Assembly (NCBI GenBank): GCA_022113835.1
Contig: JAILWY010000005.1
Span: 8,822,501-8,886,500, forward strand
Direction: 5' to 3'
Length of the DNA: 64,000 nucleotides
DNA from: Atopsyche davidsoni
Lineage: Eukaryota > Arthropoda > Insecta > Trichoptera > Hydrobiosidae
In this document: positions 46,055 through 58,834 of the stretch, piece by piece
Position numbering within the stretch: position 1 is the stretch's first letter
How the letters are laid out: each line of letters starts with the position of its first letter
Position numbers and translations under genes: made by a program
The notes under the pieces: generated by a model
What the model was told of the DNA's origin: nothing
Databases searched by the model: none
Seen by the model: only the letters and a program-made list of their open reading frames with translations

Positions 46055-49000
46055 CCCAACAATCGCCACTAATGAAGAAAGGATCACAAAAAACACACTA
46101 TTATAGACTTTTTTTCTAATCGTGACAATAGATATTGCAAGGTAAGAGTATGTGCAATTGTGCATCTTGTTTTAAATTGTCCCATTCATCATTTTATACA
46201 ACGCCATCATTGTATGTCGAAAGTAAGTCATCGATAAAATTCGTAGATCTCCGATGTGTGATTTTATTATAAATTAAAAATCAGTACTTTCGGTATTTCT
46301 TTAATAATGAATTCGTCTTTATATAACTATTTTAAAAGGAATCTATTTTTTATTTGTTGCACTTAGCACAACTTTACACCCTGTGTATAAACAAAAAGAC
46401 AGAAAAATAAATAATAATAAATTCAAGTAAATATTTTAACCCCATTAAAAATACTAAAATATATTTCCATAAAATATATTTTTTTAAATATTTATGTAAT
46501 ATAGAAAATTGTTCAAAAAAAATCTGTTTAAGTATTTTTGTACATCGTGCATTCTGAATCATGTATATATTTTTTGTCCTTTACTTATTCAAAGCGATAA
46601 TTTATCTATTATTAATATCTTTTGTTTATTTCCAAAGAAGGACTTATTTCCGTCCTTTTCAATTAAATGATATTTATAGTTTTATTCGTTTGTATGTTTG
46701 CAAATTCGCATAATAAATTCGAACGGCATTGATTTTAATGATACATCGAATCCCGTTCTGCCAAAAATGTTTGTTTACTAAATAAACCGACTTAATTTTC
46801 GATTGAAAGATTTTGTCACGAACTTAAGAGATGCACAATTAATTTTAATGAAGTGATTCGCCATTTTTAACATTCTATTCAAGGAAGAACGTTGGCAGTA
46901 TCGAGTATACTTAATCTATTGATAGTCACGTGAAAAATGAACGGCACGATTGTACTTCTTGTACCAAATTTATTAAAATTAATTTGGATGAGAAGTTCCC
47001 GCATTCCTCAATAAAAGTCGACAAAGTATTTTCTGTAATCTAAAATATTAATAATGGCGTTGGAATTTTGTATAGTATTCGTGGGTACATATTTTTTATT
47101 AGACCTATAAATTATTGAGAAGGTGTGGATATCGACGTTCGTATTAAATAATGCTGTAACTTAAATAAAATTTTATATCTTATTGAAATAATTCTCTCAA
47201 AAATATAAAAACTGTATTGACCACGTATTTATCATAAAGTATTGTATTTATGTTTTTTATTTGGTCTTTTAAAAAAATATAGCAATGAAACATTTTTATT
47301 ACTCAAAAATGGTAAACTATTTTATAATTTTTTTAATAAACCCACATTATTTTTGGTGACATAAATGACGATCGATAAATATTTTAACTATACCGATAAA
47401 TATTTTAAGAATACGAAATAAAATTATTCACACCATCAGAAAAGAGTAAGTATGAATTGATCTCGCCATGCTTTGAATTTTGAAACAAAATAAATATTTA
47501 AGCTCTCTCTGGTGGAAATTTTGGTCTTCTAAATAATTTTACAATAGTATTAGCTGTCAGCAATATCGCTTAGTAAAGGTTAAGCATAAAAAATTATATC
47601 ATAATTTCCATTCAACCTATTCTCATTCAGACTCTTCTGGATGAAGGCCTTTCAAAGCCATCTACACTCATATTTCATTTCTTACAAATCGTAGCTAAGG
47701 ACTTCCGCATAGGCTTTGTTATCTACTAAATTGATTTTAAACTACTTCGTTTAAAATATTGTATTAAATGTTTCATATTTATCTCCTTTACCTTCCTTCC
47801 TCGAGGTTGAGAAAAGTAATCGATGCTCCTCTAGGCAACCTTCCTAACCACGCGTTTCAATTACAGTCAACCATGTCCTTTAATAAAAAAAATATAATAA
47901 AAAACATTAAAAATTAAAACCATAGTATATATTCAAGGTATATACATCCCTATCATAAATATTCAAGAATTTCAGACGAGTTGTCGCAATTTTAAAATTG
48001 TTTGTAATTTTTTTATTACATATATTCTCCACATGTCAAATAATTAAATATTAATCTTCATGAATAAACTAAACACATTTTTATTAAATACAATTAATCG
48101 TTTTCTTTTTTAATGAATAGTCGAGTTTCAATATTCAATATTAAAGCTTGCTCTTTATTTCATTCATGAATCCCAGGCTCGAGGCCAGAATAATTGCAAT
48201 TACAGGAAACATCTCGATTTACCAAAGAAATATATAGTTACAATAACGCAATATATGGCGGCCATATTTATTTAGCCATATACATTTTATGTAAAACTTA
48301 CACCATAATTAAAATAAAACTCTCCGAAGGTCACAGACTGTTTTGAATATCCTGCTTTTACAAAAACTAATCGCTTTCAAATTCAGTATAATTTATAAAA
48401 CTTACATAATAATAAATATTACACGTACCACACCTACGATAATGACATTAAAAAAAATTCAAACATTTTTATTTAAATATTTTTTTAGTATATTTAAGTG
48501 TATTTACCTGTTTTTATACGCATCATCTTTGTTGGACTATAATAACGATTTCACTTAATACATTGAAATGATAGATAAACCCTGATAACAAAATAACACT
48601 ATCATAGAGCGAAACTCACATTTTTTAAATTATAAAACAAATGTATCTAATAAATCACAATTAAATATTTTAGTTAAAATCGGAGGTGTATACGTTTTTT
48701 TGTCTTTGTAAAATTAAACACATCGTTTGACTTTCACCGTGTTGCTAAGCAACTAAAAAATGCTCGCGAACGAAAACCCATGCCTTTTTCAATATTTTTA
48801 TATCACATTATTAATATCTTAGAGAATATATTTTTACTGGTCAAAAAAAGTTTTTAAAGTAAAATATAAAATCTAAGATATGTGATGGAGTCACCTGTCG
48901 AAAATTAAATACTACAAGTTTTACTATAATTAAATGTTTACATGAAATAGACATTTTTAATATAGGAAGCACATTTAGTTAAAATAAATTACAAACGTTT

Positions 49001-49760
49001 TGATTATTTTTCCTTACAAAGTTTATGAGGCTTACTATTTCCAAATAAATTGCCGGAATTTTGAGGTTTTGACCGTCATTTAATTGTTATAAAGAACTTG
49101 GCATTTATATAACGTTTTTGTGTAGAAATATATTTTTATAAACTTCACCTACCCCGGGTGTTTTGTATAAATAAAAATATTCTTCTTAATTAATTAAGTC
49201 TTGTTTAAAATGTCAATGAGTTAAAAATATTTTTAAATTAATCGGTACAAATATAAGAAACTAACAGAATGTTTTGTTTTTCTTAATTTTTATAAAATGT
49301 AAAAGACAGGTATATATTTGTAATTTAAAATGATAAATATCTTTGTAGGTTGATTTTTTGTTAACTTAAAAAAAAAAAAACTTGTATTTGTGCTTAAAAG
49401 CGCAATTCGATCAGTCATTTATAAATATTATTTTAATTCATTTATCAGTTTAGTAAATTGGGTTTGACATATGATAAAATCATAAAAAGTGGTCATTTAA
49501 TTTATATTCACAGTTTAATAAAAACATGATATTAAAAAATGTCAGGGCGCCTGTTGTATTTGTTTAGGCATATTTTTTGGAAATTACGTATCATAACTTT
49601 TTGTATTGATTTTCAAGGCTTTTAATTATGTAGACTGAAACAATATTTTTTCAGCGGACAAATTATAATTTTAATTAATTTATATGAAATAATATTCGCC
49701 ACTTCCCAAATACCAACAAAATTGTAATCAACAGCTGTGCTTTGTGCTATCATACCCCGA
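46055..49760. other. AT-rich DNA, nothing recognised
   Basis: Isolated GTAAGT-like strings near 46230 and 47443 follow no convincing exon. A less AT-rich block at 47610-47880 has no coding frame. Confidence 0.45.
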
Positions 49761-49761
49761 A

Positions 49762-49798
49762 ATGTTAACACTACGACGTCACTTAGCGGTGATTAGCT
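49762..49798 (+). CDS. Very short possible first coding exon, weak
   Basis: ATG at 49762 opens MLTLRRHLAVIS and meets a GTGAGT donor at 49799. The segment is GC-richer than its flanks and includes GACGTCAC (CRE-like). It is too short to support. Confidence 0.15.
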
Positions 49799-49799
49799 G

Positions 49800-51060
49800 T
49801 GAGTGTTGAAATTATACACAAGATGGAATAATTACGAATTCAATAAATTTCAAGAATAAAAATGTTTTTTAAACGTAAATAATATTTTTAAGCATCATGA
49901 AGTAATTAAAATAACAGTTTTTAGGTTAAATCATATCTACATAGAAGCAAATATATTATAACCCGTTTGAAATCACCTGTGTGTTAAATACCTTCTTCAC
50001 AACTGTGTGGGTTCAATTGCAGCTTTCTATGCTTCCAACAATTCACTGCTATTTGTAGGAATTATACCATGCCATGACGAACATTCAAGATGCAAGTTTA
50101 CCATCCCATGATATCTCTACGCTAGTGTTTTACTAAGAACAACTTTTGTCGTGTGCAGTATTCATAATCTGGTACATCCATCACACCATCATACATTGTA
50201 GGAAGGTATAGCGCAAGATCGCACATAACCTCTAGCGTCAACCAGCTCGTGGGCAAGACCTCCTACTCGAGGATTGAAACTATATTATAATATATTATTT
50301 AAAATTAAAGGATTTGCTTGGTGTCACGAGTATATTTTATAAAATTTATTTTCAAAGATAGCCTCATTGATAACAATTCTGACTGGATAAGTCATATTCA
50401 TACGTGGGAATTAGCATTGAATTGTATAGTGTGTGAATACAGTCGAATAAGACCCTACTCAATCAAATGATAGTTTTCCTATTCCCGATACTCATTAAAC
50501 TATCGTTAGTATAAATATAATTGGGTACGTGTGCAAAAAACTAAAGCGCCCAATAAAATAGTTTAATATATTTGTGTAATCACCATTCAAATTTTCGACA
50601 AAAGGCGGATTACAAGGTGCATGCTGCAAATTTAATATAATAAAATTAATCGTGTACTTATCTCATAATAATTCTTATATAAATGCAGTGAAATAACAAG
50701 CAAAAAAATACCCGCTATAGCTACACTTTATTACGGTTGCAATTATTCTATACAACCAATAAGCATTGCATGCTCTAAAATATTATGAAGTGTACGTTAT
50801 ATTATATTATATTATTATGTATTAAATAAGTATTATTCAAATGAAATAAAAAGTACTATCAAAATAATAATTTTAGTTTAGAAACTAAGCTTACAGTGAA
50901 TTCACAAAAAACTATAAATAAGCTCACTTATCCGTAATCCGATAAAAGAAAGCTTCTCTTTAAAAACTTCTTTTAAAAAGAAGAACAGGGTATTAAAAAA
51001 ATAATAACCAGCTCAGAAATATTACGTACTCGTTTTTCCATTACTTTACGAGTTGACCAA
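49800..51060. other. AT-rich DNA with a GC-richer block at 50000-50280
   Basis: The block has no coding frame over about 20 codons with support. It may be an old repeat. Confidence 0.35.
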
Positions 51061-51063
51061 AAA

Positions 51064-51087
51064 AGTATTTGAGATTTCTCAAATACT
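51064..51087. repeat. Palindrome with 11-bp arms
   Basis: AGTATTTGAGA TT TCTCAAATACT, perfect apart from the central TT. Confidence 0.8.
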
Positions 51088-51534
51088 GATGCATAACTTA
51101 TGTAAATTTAATAACTTTTGATTAATGTCTAAGTGCATCGTCTCTCTTAAATTTCCTAAAATTAAGTATGACCACGATTTATAAATATGAGTTTATAAGT
51201 TGATCGTAAACTAACCGTAGAATGAGTATCATTGTAGCGAACCAAAAAGAGTGAGAATTAAGAAAAATTCTTGGTTGCAACGTTCGTTAAACTAAATTTT
51301 GCAACGATAATTATGAATTCACTAGAAATCAAATCGAACCCGTTTTTTTATGGTTTCTTAAACGATAAAAGACACATTATCTTTTTGTTTTTAATTTTGT
51401 TGATACACTAGCTTAATTTATATCATTTATGCACATATATAATGATTATCATACAGTTAAATTTTGAAACATTAAATAAATTTAATGCCTTGCTAATGGG
51501 TTATCCCACTCAAAGTATCAGTTATAGATCAATG

Positions 51535-51558
51535 ATATGAAACTTCTAAGTTTCATAT
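51535..51558. repeat. Palindrome with 11-bp arms
   Basis: ATATGAAACTT CT AAGTTTCATAT, the same architecture as the palindrome 470 bases earlier but a different sequence. Confidence 0.8.
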
Positions 51559-51559
51559 A

Positions 51560-53790
51560 AACACTATGATATTTATTTTTAATGCCATGTAAACTTTTTA
51601 TTTATAATTATATAATAAACTATTTAATAGTGTGTGTTTTTATTTCAATGTTTTGCTTCACAATATTTAGGAATCCTTGCTCTATGATGCGCTTGTTCTT
51701 AGGCTGATTATTTTTGTAGTTAATATTAAAAATGCATTATAAAAGACATCCAAGCCATGTATAATTATCTAAAAATTATTATTGCAGTAAAAGTATTGTA
51801 GCTTACTTATTCATATATATTTTTCAATGTCAATTTTTTTCTGCAAAAGTAATATAGTATTTTTTTTATATTCTTCAATTAATAATATGAAAAGATTAGT
51901 TTTTACAAACACAATCATTATAGCGAGTGAATGAATACAATATTATCATTCAATTCTCACAAATCAATCAAAGCTAAGAATCATTAATAAAAATCAGAAA
52001 TAACCAGGAAGTTTGTTTATTCATTTATGTCAAGTTGAATAAATCCACGCGATAGTACTCATGCAAATCCGTCGAAACCATAAATTACCGTGTGAGGTAT
52101 TTCTGAATTACTGAGTTATTAAACTGTACGCGGAGATGAAATTTATTTTATGTTTTCGTTAGCTTTAATCGATATTCTTCAAATAGGTGCACGACTCCAA
52201 CCTTTGTGGTTGTCCGTCAGTACGCATAAGTCTCTCCTGTGGACTATTTTTAACCTTAAGGTGTCTATGATAGCGAAGGGCAAACACGAATCAGATCGAG
52301 CCTACTATTTTAATAGCACGCCATTAAAACCAAAACAATACCTGCCCGATTATTCATATGCATTCAGATTTTACGTGATATGTTAGAATTGGAAAATCTT
52401 CTTAATTTTTATCCGATTCGCACAAATACCCGACTGACTCATTCGAGGGCACCTCTGTCAACTCAAACGTTTGTTTTGCGGTATATTACCAGAACTATAA
52501 TTAAATTCATAACTAACACTTCAATATGAATATAATTTAGAATAAATACAATTTAATTTTTTTTTAATGCTTACTTTATACCTGATATAATTTTCAAATA
52601 ACCAAGAAAAATTTGATTATATTTACAAAAATAGCAACACCTTATTACAAGGTAGCAGATCCCAAGCATGCCTTCATACAGCAGAACAAAAATTAATACT
52701 TAGTAGGCCTTTTAGTTTTCACCCCCTTCTTCTTTTTTATATATTGTTGAACTAGATCAATTTTATATAGTATATATCTAATGTACTTTGTATCAATTTT
52801 TATAAATAACATAATACAAAAGACTGCAGTACAATATCAATCTTCACATATCTTTTATAAAAAAAATATATGAAAGATATTTTTAAGTACATAATTGTTA
52901 TTTTTTTTGTCTACTTTCAACACTCCTTGTTTTTTACATCACCTTACCAATTGTTTATCAGAGATAGATTGTGAAAGCAAGCCCCTGTTTTACGATGATA
53001 CTTGTATATTTTACAAATTCCATTATAAAAACAAGATACGTGTTTATATGTTTTTAATTAGCTAATCACAAACATTGGCAGACTTCTGAGCCACCGCAAG
53101 TTCAAATGTCACCAAATCGTCATCGATGTTGTTGAAAACTAAAAATACAATGTGGCACAGTGTATTTAAATATTGCAAGTTTTTATTTTTATTATCTAAA
53201 TTTTCCTCATAATGCACATTTTTTTTCTAGTAAAAAAGTTGTTGATAAATCCATAATATTAAATATTATGTGTAAACCTATCAAATCACCAAACTTTTTA
53301 AGCCACTCAAAAATAAACATTTTTTGTCACAACATGTATCCACCGTGCTACATAACGGAAATTAATTTGTTATTATTTTTTGTAAATCCCTCAGTCATAA
53401 TTATTGTATAACCTTACATTTTTGTTACTAAAAATCATGACTTGAAGTAAAACAGAGAGTAAGATAAGTGTTGCATGGATGCTATGAATAATCAACCTAC
53501 TAATAAATTATGATAAATTGATCACTGAAAACTATATTAAATAGTTTGTAAAATACATCAAATAAGTTTTGATTTTCAAATAAGTTTTATACGATTCAAA
53601 CAAAAAATATATCCGAATGCTATAAATGCAATATACGTGATGAATTTGGTGGATTATCTTATTTTCTGTGATCATTTTATTTTTATTTCACTTTTCATTT
53701 ACAAAAAAAAAATTATAAAATTCTAACCCACCTTTATATTAATTGCCAAGAAATTTTAGAATTACTGAAACTGTAAAATTAGACCACTCT
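51560..53790. other. AT-rich DNA with a conserved-looking block at 52130-52460
   Basis: The block carries a 78-codon ATG frame (52150-52386) and, on the minus strand, an octamer-like ATGCATATGAATAAT string. It is more like a regulatory element than a gene. The rest is AT-rich. Confidence 0.3.
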
Positions 53791-53939
53791 TTAACGGGAC
53801 ATCGTGACGGACTCGGGATATCAACGAGCGGTTGCTACGCGAGAAATAACAAGAAATATTTTTTTTATGAACAAAGATAAGCAGTTCAAACAACAAAAAA
53901 AAGTCGTTGAGATCATTTCTATTCTAACATAAATTAATT

Positions 53940-54260
53940 TACAGCGCAAAAACCAGCGCGTGCGGCGTGTTAATAGTCTGACGCATGCACGGATGAGCAC
54001 CTTGTATTCTCGCTCCGCCCTGACATGGCGTCTGATAAAAAAATGGCGTGTCATGCGTGCTGTGACTTCTGATCCCACTGCCGCCGAAAATTATAATCGC
54101 TGCGTCCTTGAAGAGAGGTTAATAAAAAATTCTCTCTCGATTTCAGCGAGTGCTTCCTAGTCTGGCTTTACGCCGAATTCTTGCAGTTTTCTTGTGCATC
54201 AGAAGGTGTTGCGTCAAACCACTGTGCGCCGTTGGTGGGTTAGTAATGAAAAAAAAGTTC
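53940..54260 (+). promoter_or_regulatory. CpG-rich island, possible promoter and 5' UTR exon
   Basis: Dense CpG (CGCGTGCGGCGTG, ACGCATGCACGG and others) in an AT-rich setting. A 66-codon plus frame (53960-54160) and an 85-codon minus frame overlap. After 54160 the plus strand looks like an untranslated leader, with a possible donor CCGTTG|GTGGGT near 54230. It could be a promoter on either strand. No initiator or TATA box is clear. Confidence 0.3.
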
Positions 54261-54264
54261 ACGA

Positions 54265-54880
54265 TAGATACTCAAACGATGTGAAGTTTGTATTATTCGG
54301 ATTCTCTGTTGTAATTTGTACTTTAAGCTACCGATTGTGAAAATTGTGTTTTATTTGCTTTAAAAACGTTTATGAATTTCGTCATTTCAAATTATCGATA
54401 ATATGTTTCATTGAAACGCTTGCATCAATTTGTTAAAAAAATAATCGTGAAACCTGTTTTTTTTTATATCTTTGTATAGTGATATTTATTTGAAATAATA
54501 GCAAAAACTAATCCTTGTCTGTTTGTTCCTCGTACAACAGCGACTGAATAAAATAACAAAAACACACAAAATATGAAATTCATATATAATACATAAAAAG
54601 GCATATTTTTACAATAAGCGTGCCGACTTGGAGTGGAGAAAATTAATATTTTTTTAGTAAAAATATATTTTGACTCCAGGTTTAAAAATAATAAAACAGA
54701 GTTTTGTTTTTCATCCAATTGTCAGAGATTTTTTTTTTCAGTATTCAATTAGGTTTCAAGGTAATTAATGGTCACAATGCTTGGTTAAAAGTAAAATATA
54801 AAAATATTGCTTTATACCTTGAAGATCTGTGGAATTTTGGGAACACGCAAGTCATCCGCATAGCAAAAACAGTTGCAACC
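54265..54880. other. AT-rich DNA, nothing recognised
   Basis: Frames of 76-84 codons occur but are AT-rich and unsupported. Confidence 0.45.
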
Positions 54881-54887
54881 AGCCATT

Positions 54888-54934
54888 TTACATATTGTCT
54901 GTATTATCTTAGTGATAATACAGACAATATGTAA
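54888..54934. repeat. Perfect 21-bp inverted repeat, 5-base loop
   Basis: The left arm reads TTACATATTGTCTGTATTAT plus C (54888-54908), the loop is TTAGT, and the right arm (54914-54934) is its exact reverse complement. A 47-base perfect hairpin is far beyond chance expectation. The loop and arms are shorter than a normal pre-miRNA, and no element is recognised around it. Confidence 0.9.
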
Positions 54935-54939
54935 TACAC

Positions 54940-56150
54940 AAACAATAATCATTCTCTACAATTATCCAATATATTCATGATTTATTGCTGTACACAATAT
55001 CTTCAGATTTTTATAGCAAATTTATTTCTCAAATCAGTAAAATAATTACTGAAAAATAATTATAACCACGTCAAAACTTTTTTTTTTAATATTTACTTTA
55101 GTTAATAAAACAAATTATTTTGCAAAAAAAAAATTATTACCAAAAACAATTTTTACAAATTGCAAAAATAAAAAAAACTTTACATTTGCACAAATATGTA
55201 TACTGTTATATTATATGATTGTAAATATCTACTTCTCAATTTAATTAGTTTCGCTAGAAAATTGTAAAACTTAAAATATCAGGTTCGCGAATTTTCCTAA
55301 AATATCCAGTATTTCAAGTTATAAATGAATACTAGAAGTCAATAAAGAAACAAGATCGTATTTTATATGAAACGCAAGAAAGTCTAATTTATCATTTTAT
55401 GTTATAAGATACTAGTTTCTGGTGGAAATATTAATAAACCATGTTGATAATCCTGCAGTATTTATTTGGTAGTTTTATTATATTGACAAAAAAATAGATT
55501 TTATAACAGAATATTAAACATCTTATTTGGACTGAATCATAAATACCGAAAATTACGTTGTCATTTAGGCCTGTGTTTCCAAAATAAATATCGAGTGGGC
55601 TTGTAACGATCCACATATCCCCAAAAAAATACAAATTGAGTCGATGGCCACCATGTCTAGAACAATGATGTAACATTCCTTTAGTCACTTTGCAATCTTC
55701 ATGGTATTTAGACATAAAACGTGAATTTAAACACACCTACCTACTAATCCGCATAAAATTATACCTTCGTTTAAATCTGACAGAAATACCATTTCTCAAT
55801 AAAGTAAATCTGGACGTTATATTATTTTTTCTACAGAATATCTCACTTCGAATAACAATACTTTGTATTTTAATTTTTTTAAATATACAAAATCTTATTA
55901 CTTACATTATTATTATTTACATTTTATGAATTTAACATTGTAACAACATATTGCTATAAACCAAAATATAAACAATAGTTATTGAAACCAAATAAATTAG
56001 CGCTTTTCAATCATCATATTCTTCAATTTTTCTATTTTAACTCGCTGAGATTCATGAGTTTTAATAAGCGTGCATAAGACGACAAAGTACTTTTAAATTT
56101 GATAGATTATGAAGAAATACATTTTTCAATACACAGACAGAAATTTTAAT
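54940..56150. other. AT-rich DNA, one ORF of doubtful value
   Basis: A 101-codon minus frame (55431-55736) contains a GC-richer, Cys/His-containing stretch (CKVTKGMLHHCSRHGGHRLN), but it begins with GTG and has no splice or family support. Confidence 0.3.
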
Positions 56151-56154
56151 TTAA

Positions 56155-56440
56155 GGTCTACCCGATATCTTTCATGTTCCTAGTAGGTTTTTTTAAGGAA
56201 TTTTTAATTTTGACGAGTATCAGGACTGTCGCGAGAGATTTGTCTGCTGTAAGCGCAGCATGACTGCTTCTCGAGGGAATCCAAGTATCAATTGCACAAC
56301 GGAGCCACCGAGGCGAGAAGCCGCTATTTATTAGTCTAATCTCAATCGATATGGAGTGTGATTTAAAGGCATTCAATTTGATTGGTTTATTGTCTGCCCA
56401 AAAACATTTATTTTTATTCTTCAAGGACGAAATTTTATAA
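56155..56440. other. GC-richer block, candidate conserved non-coding element
   Basis: The stretch 56215-56400 contains AT-box and homeodomain-like sites (AATCTCAATCGAT, TTTGATTGG). The 88-codon minus frame has no ATG start and no homology. Confidence 0.25.
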
Positions 56441-56524
56441 TTTCCCCATCACGTGGAAATACAACATATACATCCTATATGTTGTTTTAAAATATACGTT
56501 TGCGTTGTAATTTAAAACTATTAC

Positions 56525-56824
56525 TTATACTATTATTAAAAATACATGATACCGTTTCATAAAATATATGATTGACATAACACTCGCAAAATATTTCACC
56601 TCGTATCGAAGGGCGACTGCGTCTGCTCGAATGATACTTTGCGGAACCCACCGATATGCCGGTTTAGGTGCACGTCGATTGACAACAAGGTGTGAAGACT
56701 TCGGGTAGCCCGTGAATAGAAGATGGAATCGCGGCAATGAACTTCTCGGGTCTCGTGACCCTTCAGCTTGACCTCGGCATTTCAGCCGAACTCGCTCACT
56801 CGGCCGCTTCTCTGCAGGCGTCAT
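56525..56824 (-). CDS. Candidate ORF/exon in a GC-rich island, unknown
   Basis: ATG at 56824 opens 99 codons (MTPAEKRPSERVRLKCRGQA..., to TAA at 56525); the first two-thirds lie in GC-rich DNA and are basic, the last third is AT-rich and likely not coding. A second minus frame (NAEVKLKGHETREVHCRDSI...) is open for about 61 codons, with GC-rich third positions and a more protein-like composition. A possible donor GAG|GTGAAA (near 56600) serves both frames. On the plus strand, a strong acceptor (GGCCGCTTCTCTGCAG) ends at 56817. One of these may be an exon, but which is undecided. Confidence 0.3.
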   Translation of the reverse strand: MTPAEKRPSERVRLKCRGQAEGSRDPRSSLPRFHLLFTGYPKSSHLVVNRRAPKPAYRWVPQSIIRADAVALRYEVKYFASVMSIIYFMKRYHVFLIIV

Positions 56825-56829
56825 TGCCA

Positions 56830-57535
56830 CCAGCTTATTTTAACATATTATCCGTCGACCTCAATATATTCTCAAAAACACACGAGATGTCCGAAATTAA
56901 AATATTTTGAGTTCATTGTAGCACAAGTAGCTTGATAGCACGGCTTTTGAAAAAATCAAATTCCACAATCCCGCCATACCAATTATCATAGGCTCCGAAC
57001 AGCTGGAAATGACCTTTTAGGGAGAATCATATAACCAACGGTTTTAACTTATAATGTATGTAAGGTATAACTAATTAAGCTGTATAATATCTTTTCTACA
57101 TAACTTTTGTCTGAAGTATATTTGTTTTCAAGAGATTAATATAAAACCATCAATAAATATAGAGAAGAATAAGATTCTATTACAAAATTTTAATGTAAAT
57201 ATACTTTTATTTTCATTTCAACTTTCATTGCATTTACATACTTTTTTATGATTATTCTTATATAATGCTTAAAATCCCAAAATCTTTATAAATGAGCTTT
57301 TCCACGTAAGTAGACATTATCAATTTAAAAAAATTACTTTCACATAAGTTTCAATTTAAAAAAATATGAATGAAATTGTGATTTTTCAACGCTTTTGATA
57401 AACGAAGAGAGCATTTACGTAATATTTATGTGACGCGTTTCTCTTTGAAATATTACTCTGGTATTTTTTTTTTCTGTCACAAATATATATTGTGTACAGC
57501 TTAAATCTTAAGTACACGAGTCGATCATCAATCAA
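56830..57535. other. AT-rich DNA, nothing recognised
   Basis: No supported feature. Confidence 0.5.
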
Positions 57536-57539
57536 GTAT

Positions 57540-57930
57540 TGCAGCTGTAATTTTCATCGAAGAAAATCTCCACTCACGAAAATCCAATAAAAAAAAACTC
57601 CTTACAGCAACGATGAATGTCAACAATTGCCAAACAGAAAATATCACTTTTCGATTGTGCGTCATTTCCAAACAATACTGTTTGCCAATCCATACAACCG
57701 ACGTTGTTTTTTTTTTTTTCGATGATCCCTGTGACCGAAAACTTAATAATTTCGTGCCAATATTTTGACAGTCGTGCGTGGCGCTTGTCAACACTGTGCG
57801 ATAATCTGCCACCTCTGCCCCCGAGCATTTGGCAACTCATCCCGAGAGCTGAAATGCCGATCCCGATGCCACCACTGGCGACCACAAAACACTATAATTT
57901 AAGTATCAGACTCCACTTGACTAATTGAAG
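57540..57930. other. GC-richer block with overlapping ORFs on both strands
   Basis: A plus frame from ATG 57617 (103 codons, Pro/Leu-rich at the end) and two minus frames (94 and 103 codons) cover the same DNA, interrupted by a T-run at 57709-57720. No splice or family support. Candidate regulatory element or old exon. Confidence 0.25.
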
Positions 57931-57934
57931 TGAA

Positions 57935-58640
57935 TAATAAAGAGCTTGTGTCAACACCAGGGGTGCTATTTAAGTTATCAGTTACATAATACTTCTTCAT
58001 TCCGACCGCTAAAAGTCGATATTTTATAATGTGTTTTTTTTGTGTGCTGAAGCAACATTTTAAGTTTGAGGTTATCAGAATGTTTATTTTTCTACAACGA
58101 TTTTAACCGAATACATTTAGTAATAACATTTTTTTATACATTTTGTTCTAGCAAACCATAAATTTGTTATTTTAATAATAGGCTTTTTGGTGCTGCTTAG
58201 ATCTAGTGTTACTGAAGGGACAGATATAAAAAAAATATTCTCAAAATAACCACACGCTGGATTATGGAAACGAACGAGAACATAGCTCTATTTGCCTGTT
58301 GATTAAGCATTAAAAAAGTATCTCATTATTTAAAAAAGTATTTAGAGAAATTTAAATAGTTTAAAAATGATCGATCACGTACTTGATAAAACCTTTCAAT
58401 ACATTCGTAATATAGCTAAGAGAATCGAAAATCATCATGTTTCAGTATAAAGTTGGTGTTTACTCTATGTCGCTACTAGACACTAAAGATATGTTATTAT
58501 CATGTCTACCGACCTCGCGTTTATTTGGTCTTATACTACTCTAATACATAAATCATGTAATTATCTCCTCAGTAGTTATAAGACAAAAAAGACAAATTTT
58601 AAATATCCGTCAAATATAAATCTAAAATTTATTTAATTGT
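57935..58640. other. AT-rich DNA, nothing recognised
   Basis: No supported feature. Confidence 0.5.
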
Positions 58641-58649
58641 TTCAATCGG

Positions 58650-58830
58650 TTTTTAATATAATGACTGTGTAGGATGAAGATGATTAATTGATACTCGTGC
58701 TCATGGTAGACACCCTTCCATAGTGAGGACATCGAGATGAGTAATGAGAACAAAATATCTACAAGTAATTTCCATCCCACACGAGCCAGTACCTTAAACC
58801 ACCTACGGCGAGGCTGCACATGCCCTTATT
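58650..58830. other. GC-richer block, candidate conserved non-coding element
   Basis: The 58780-58825 core is GC-rich. A 65-codon minus frame starts with GTG and lacks support. Confidence 0.2.
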
Positions 58831-58834
58831 CTGG

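Noticed and set aside
55431..55736. 101-codon minus ORF with Cys/His residues
   Set aside because: GTG start, no splice sites, no recognised zinc-finger spacing.
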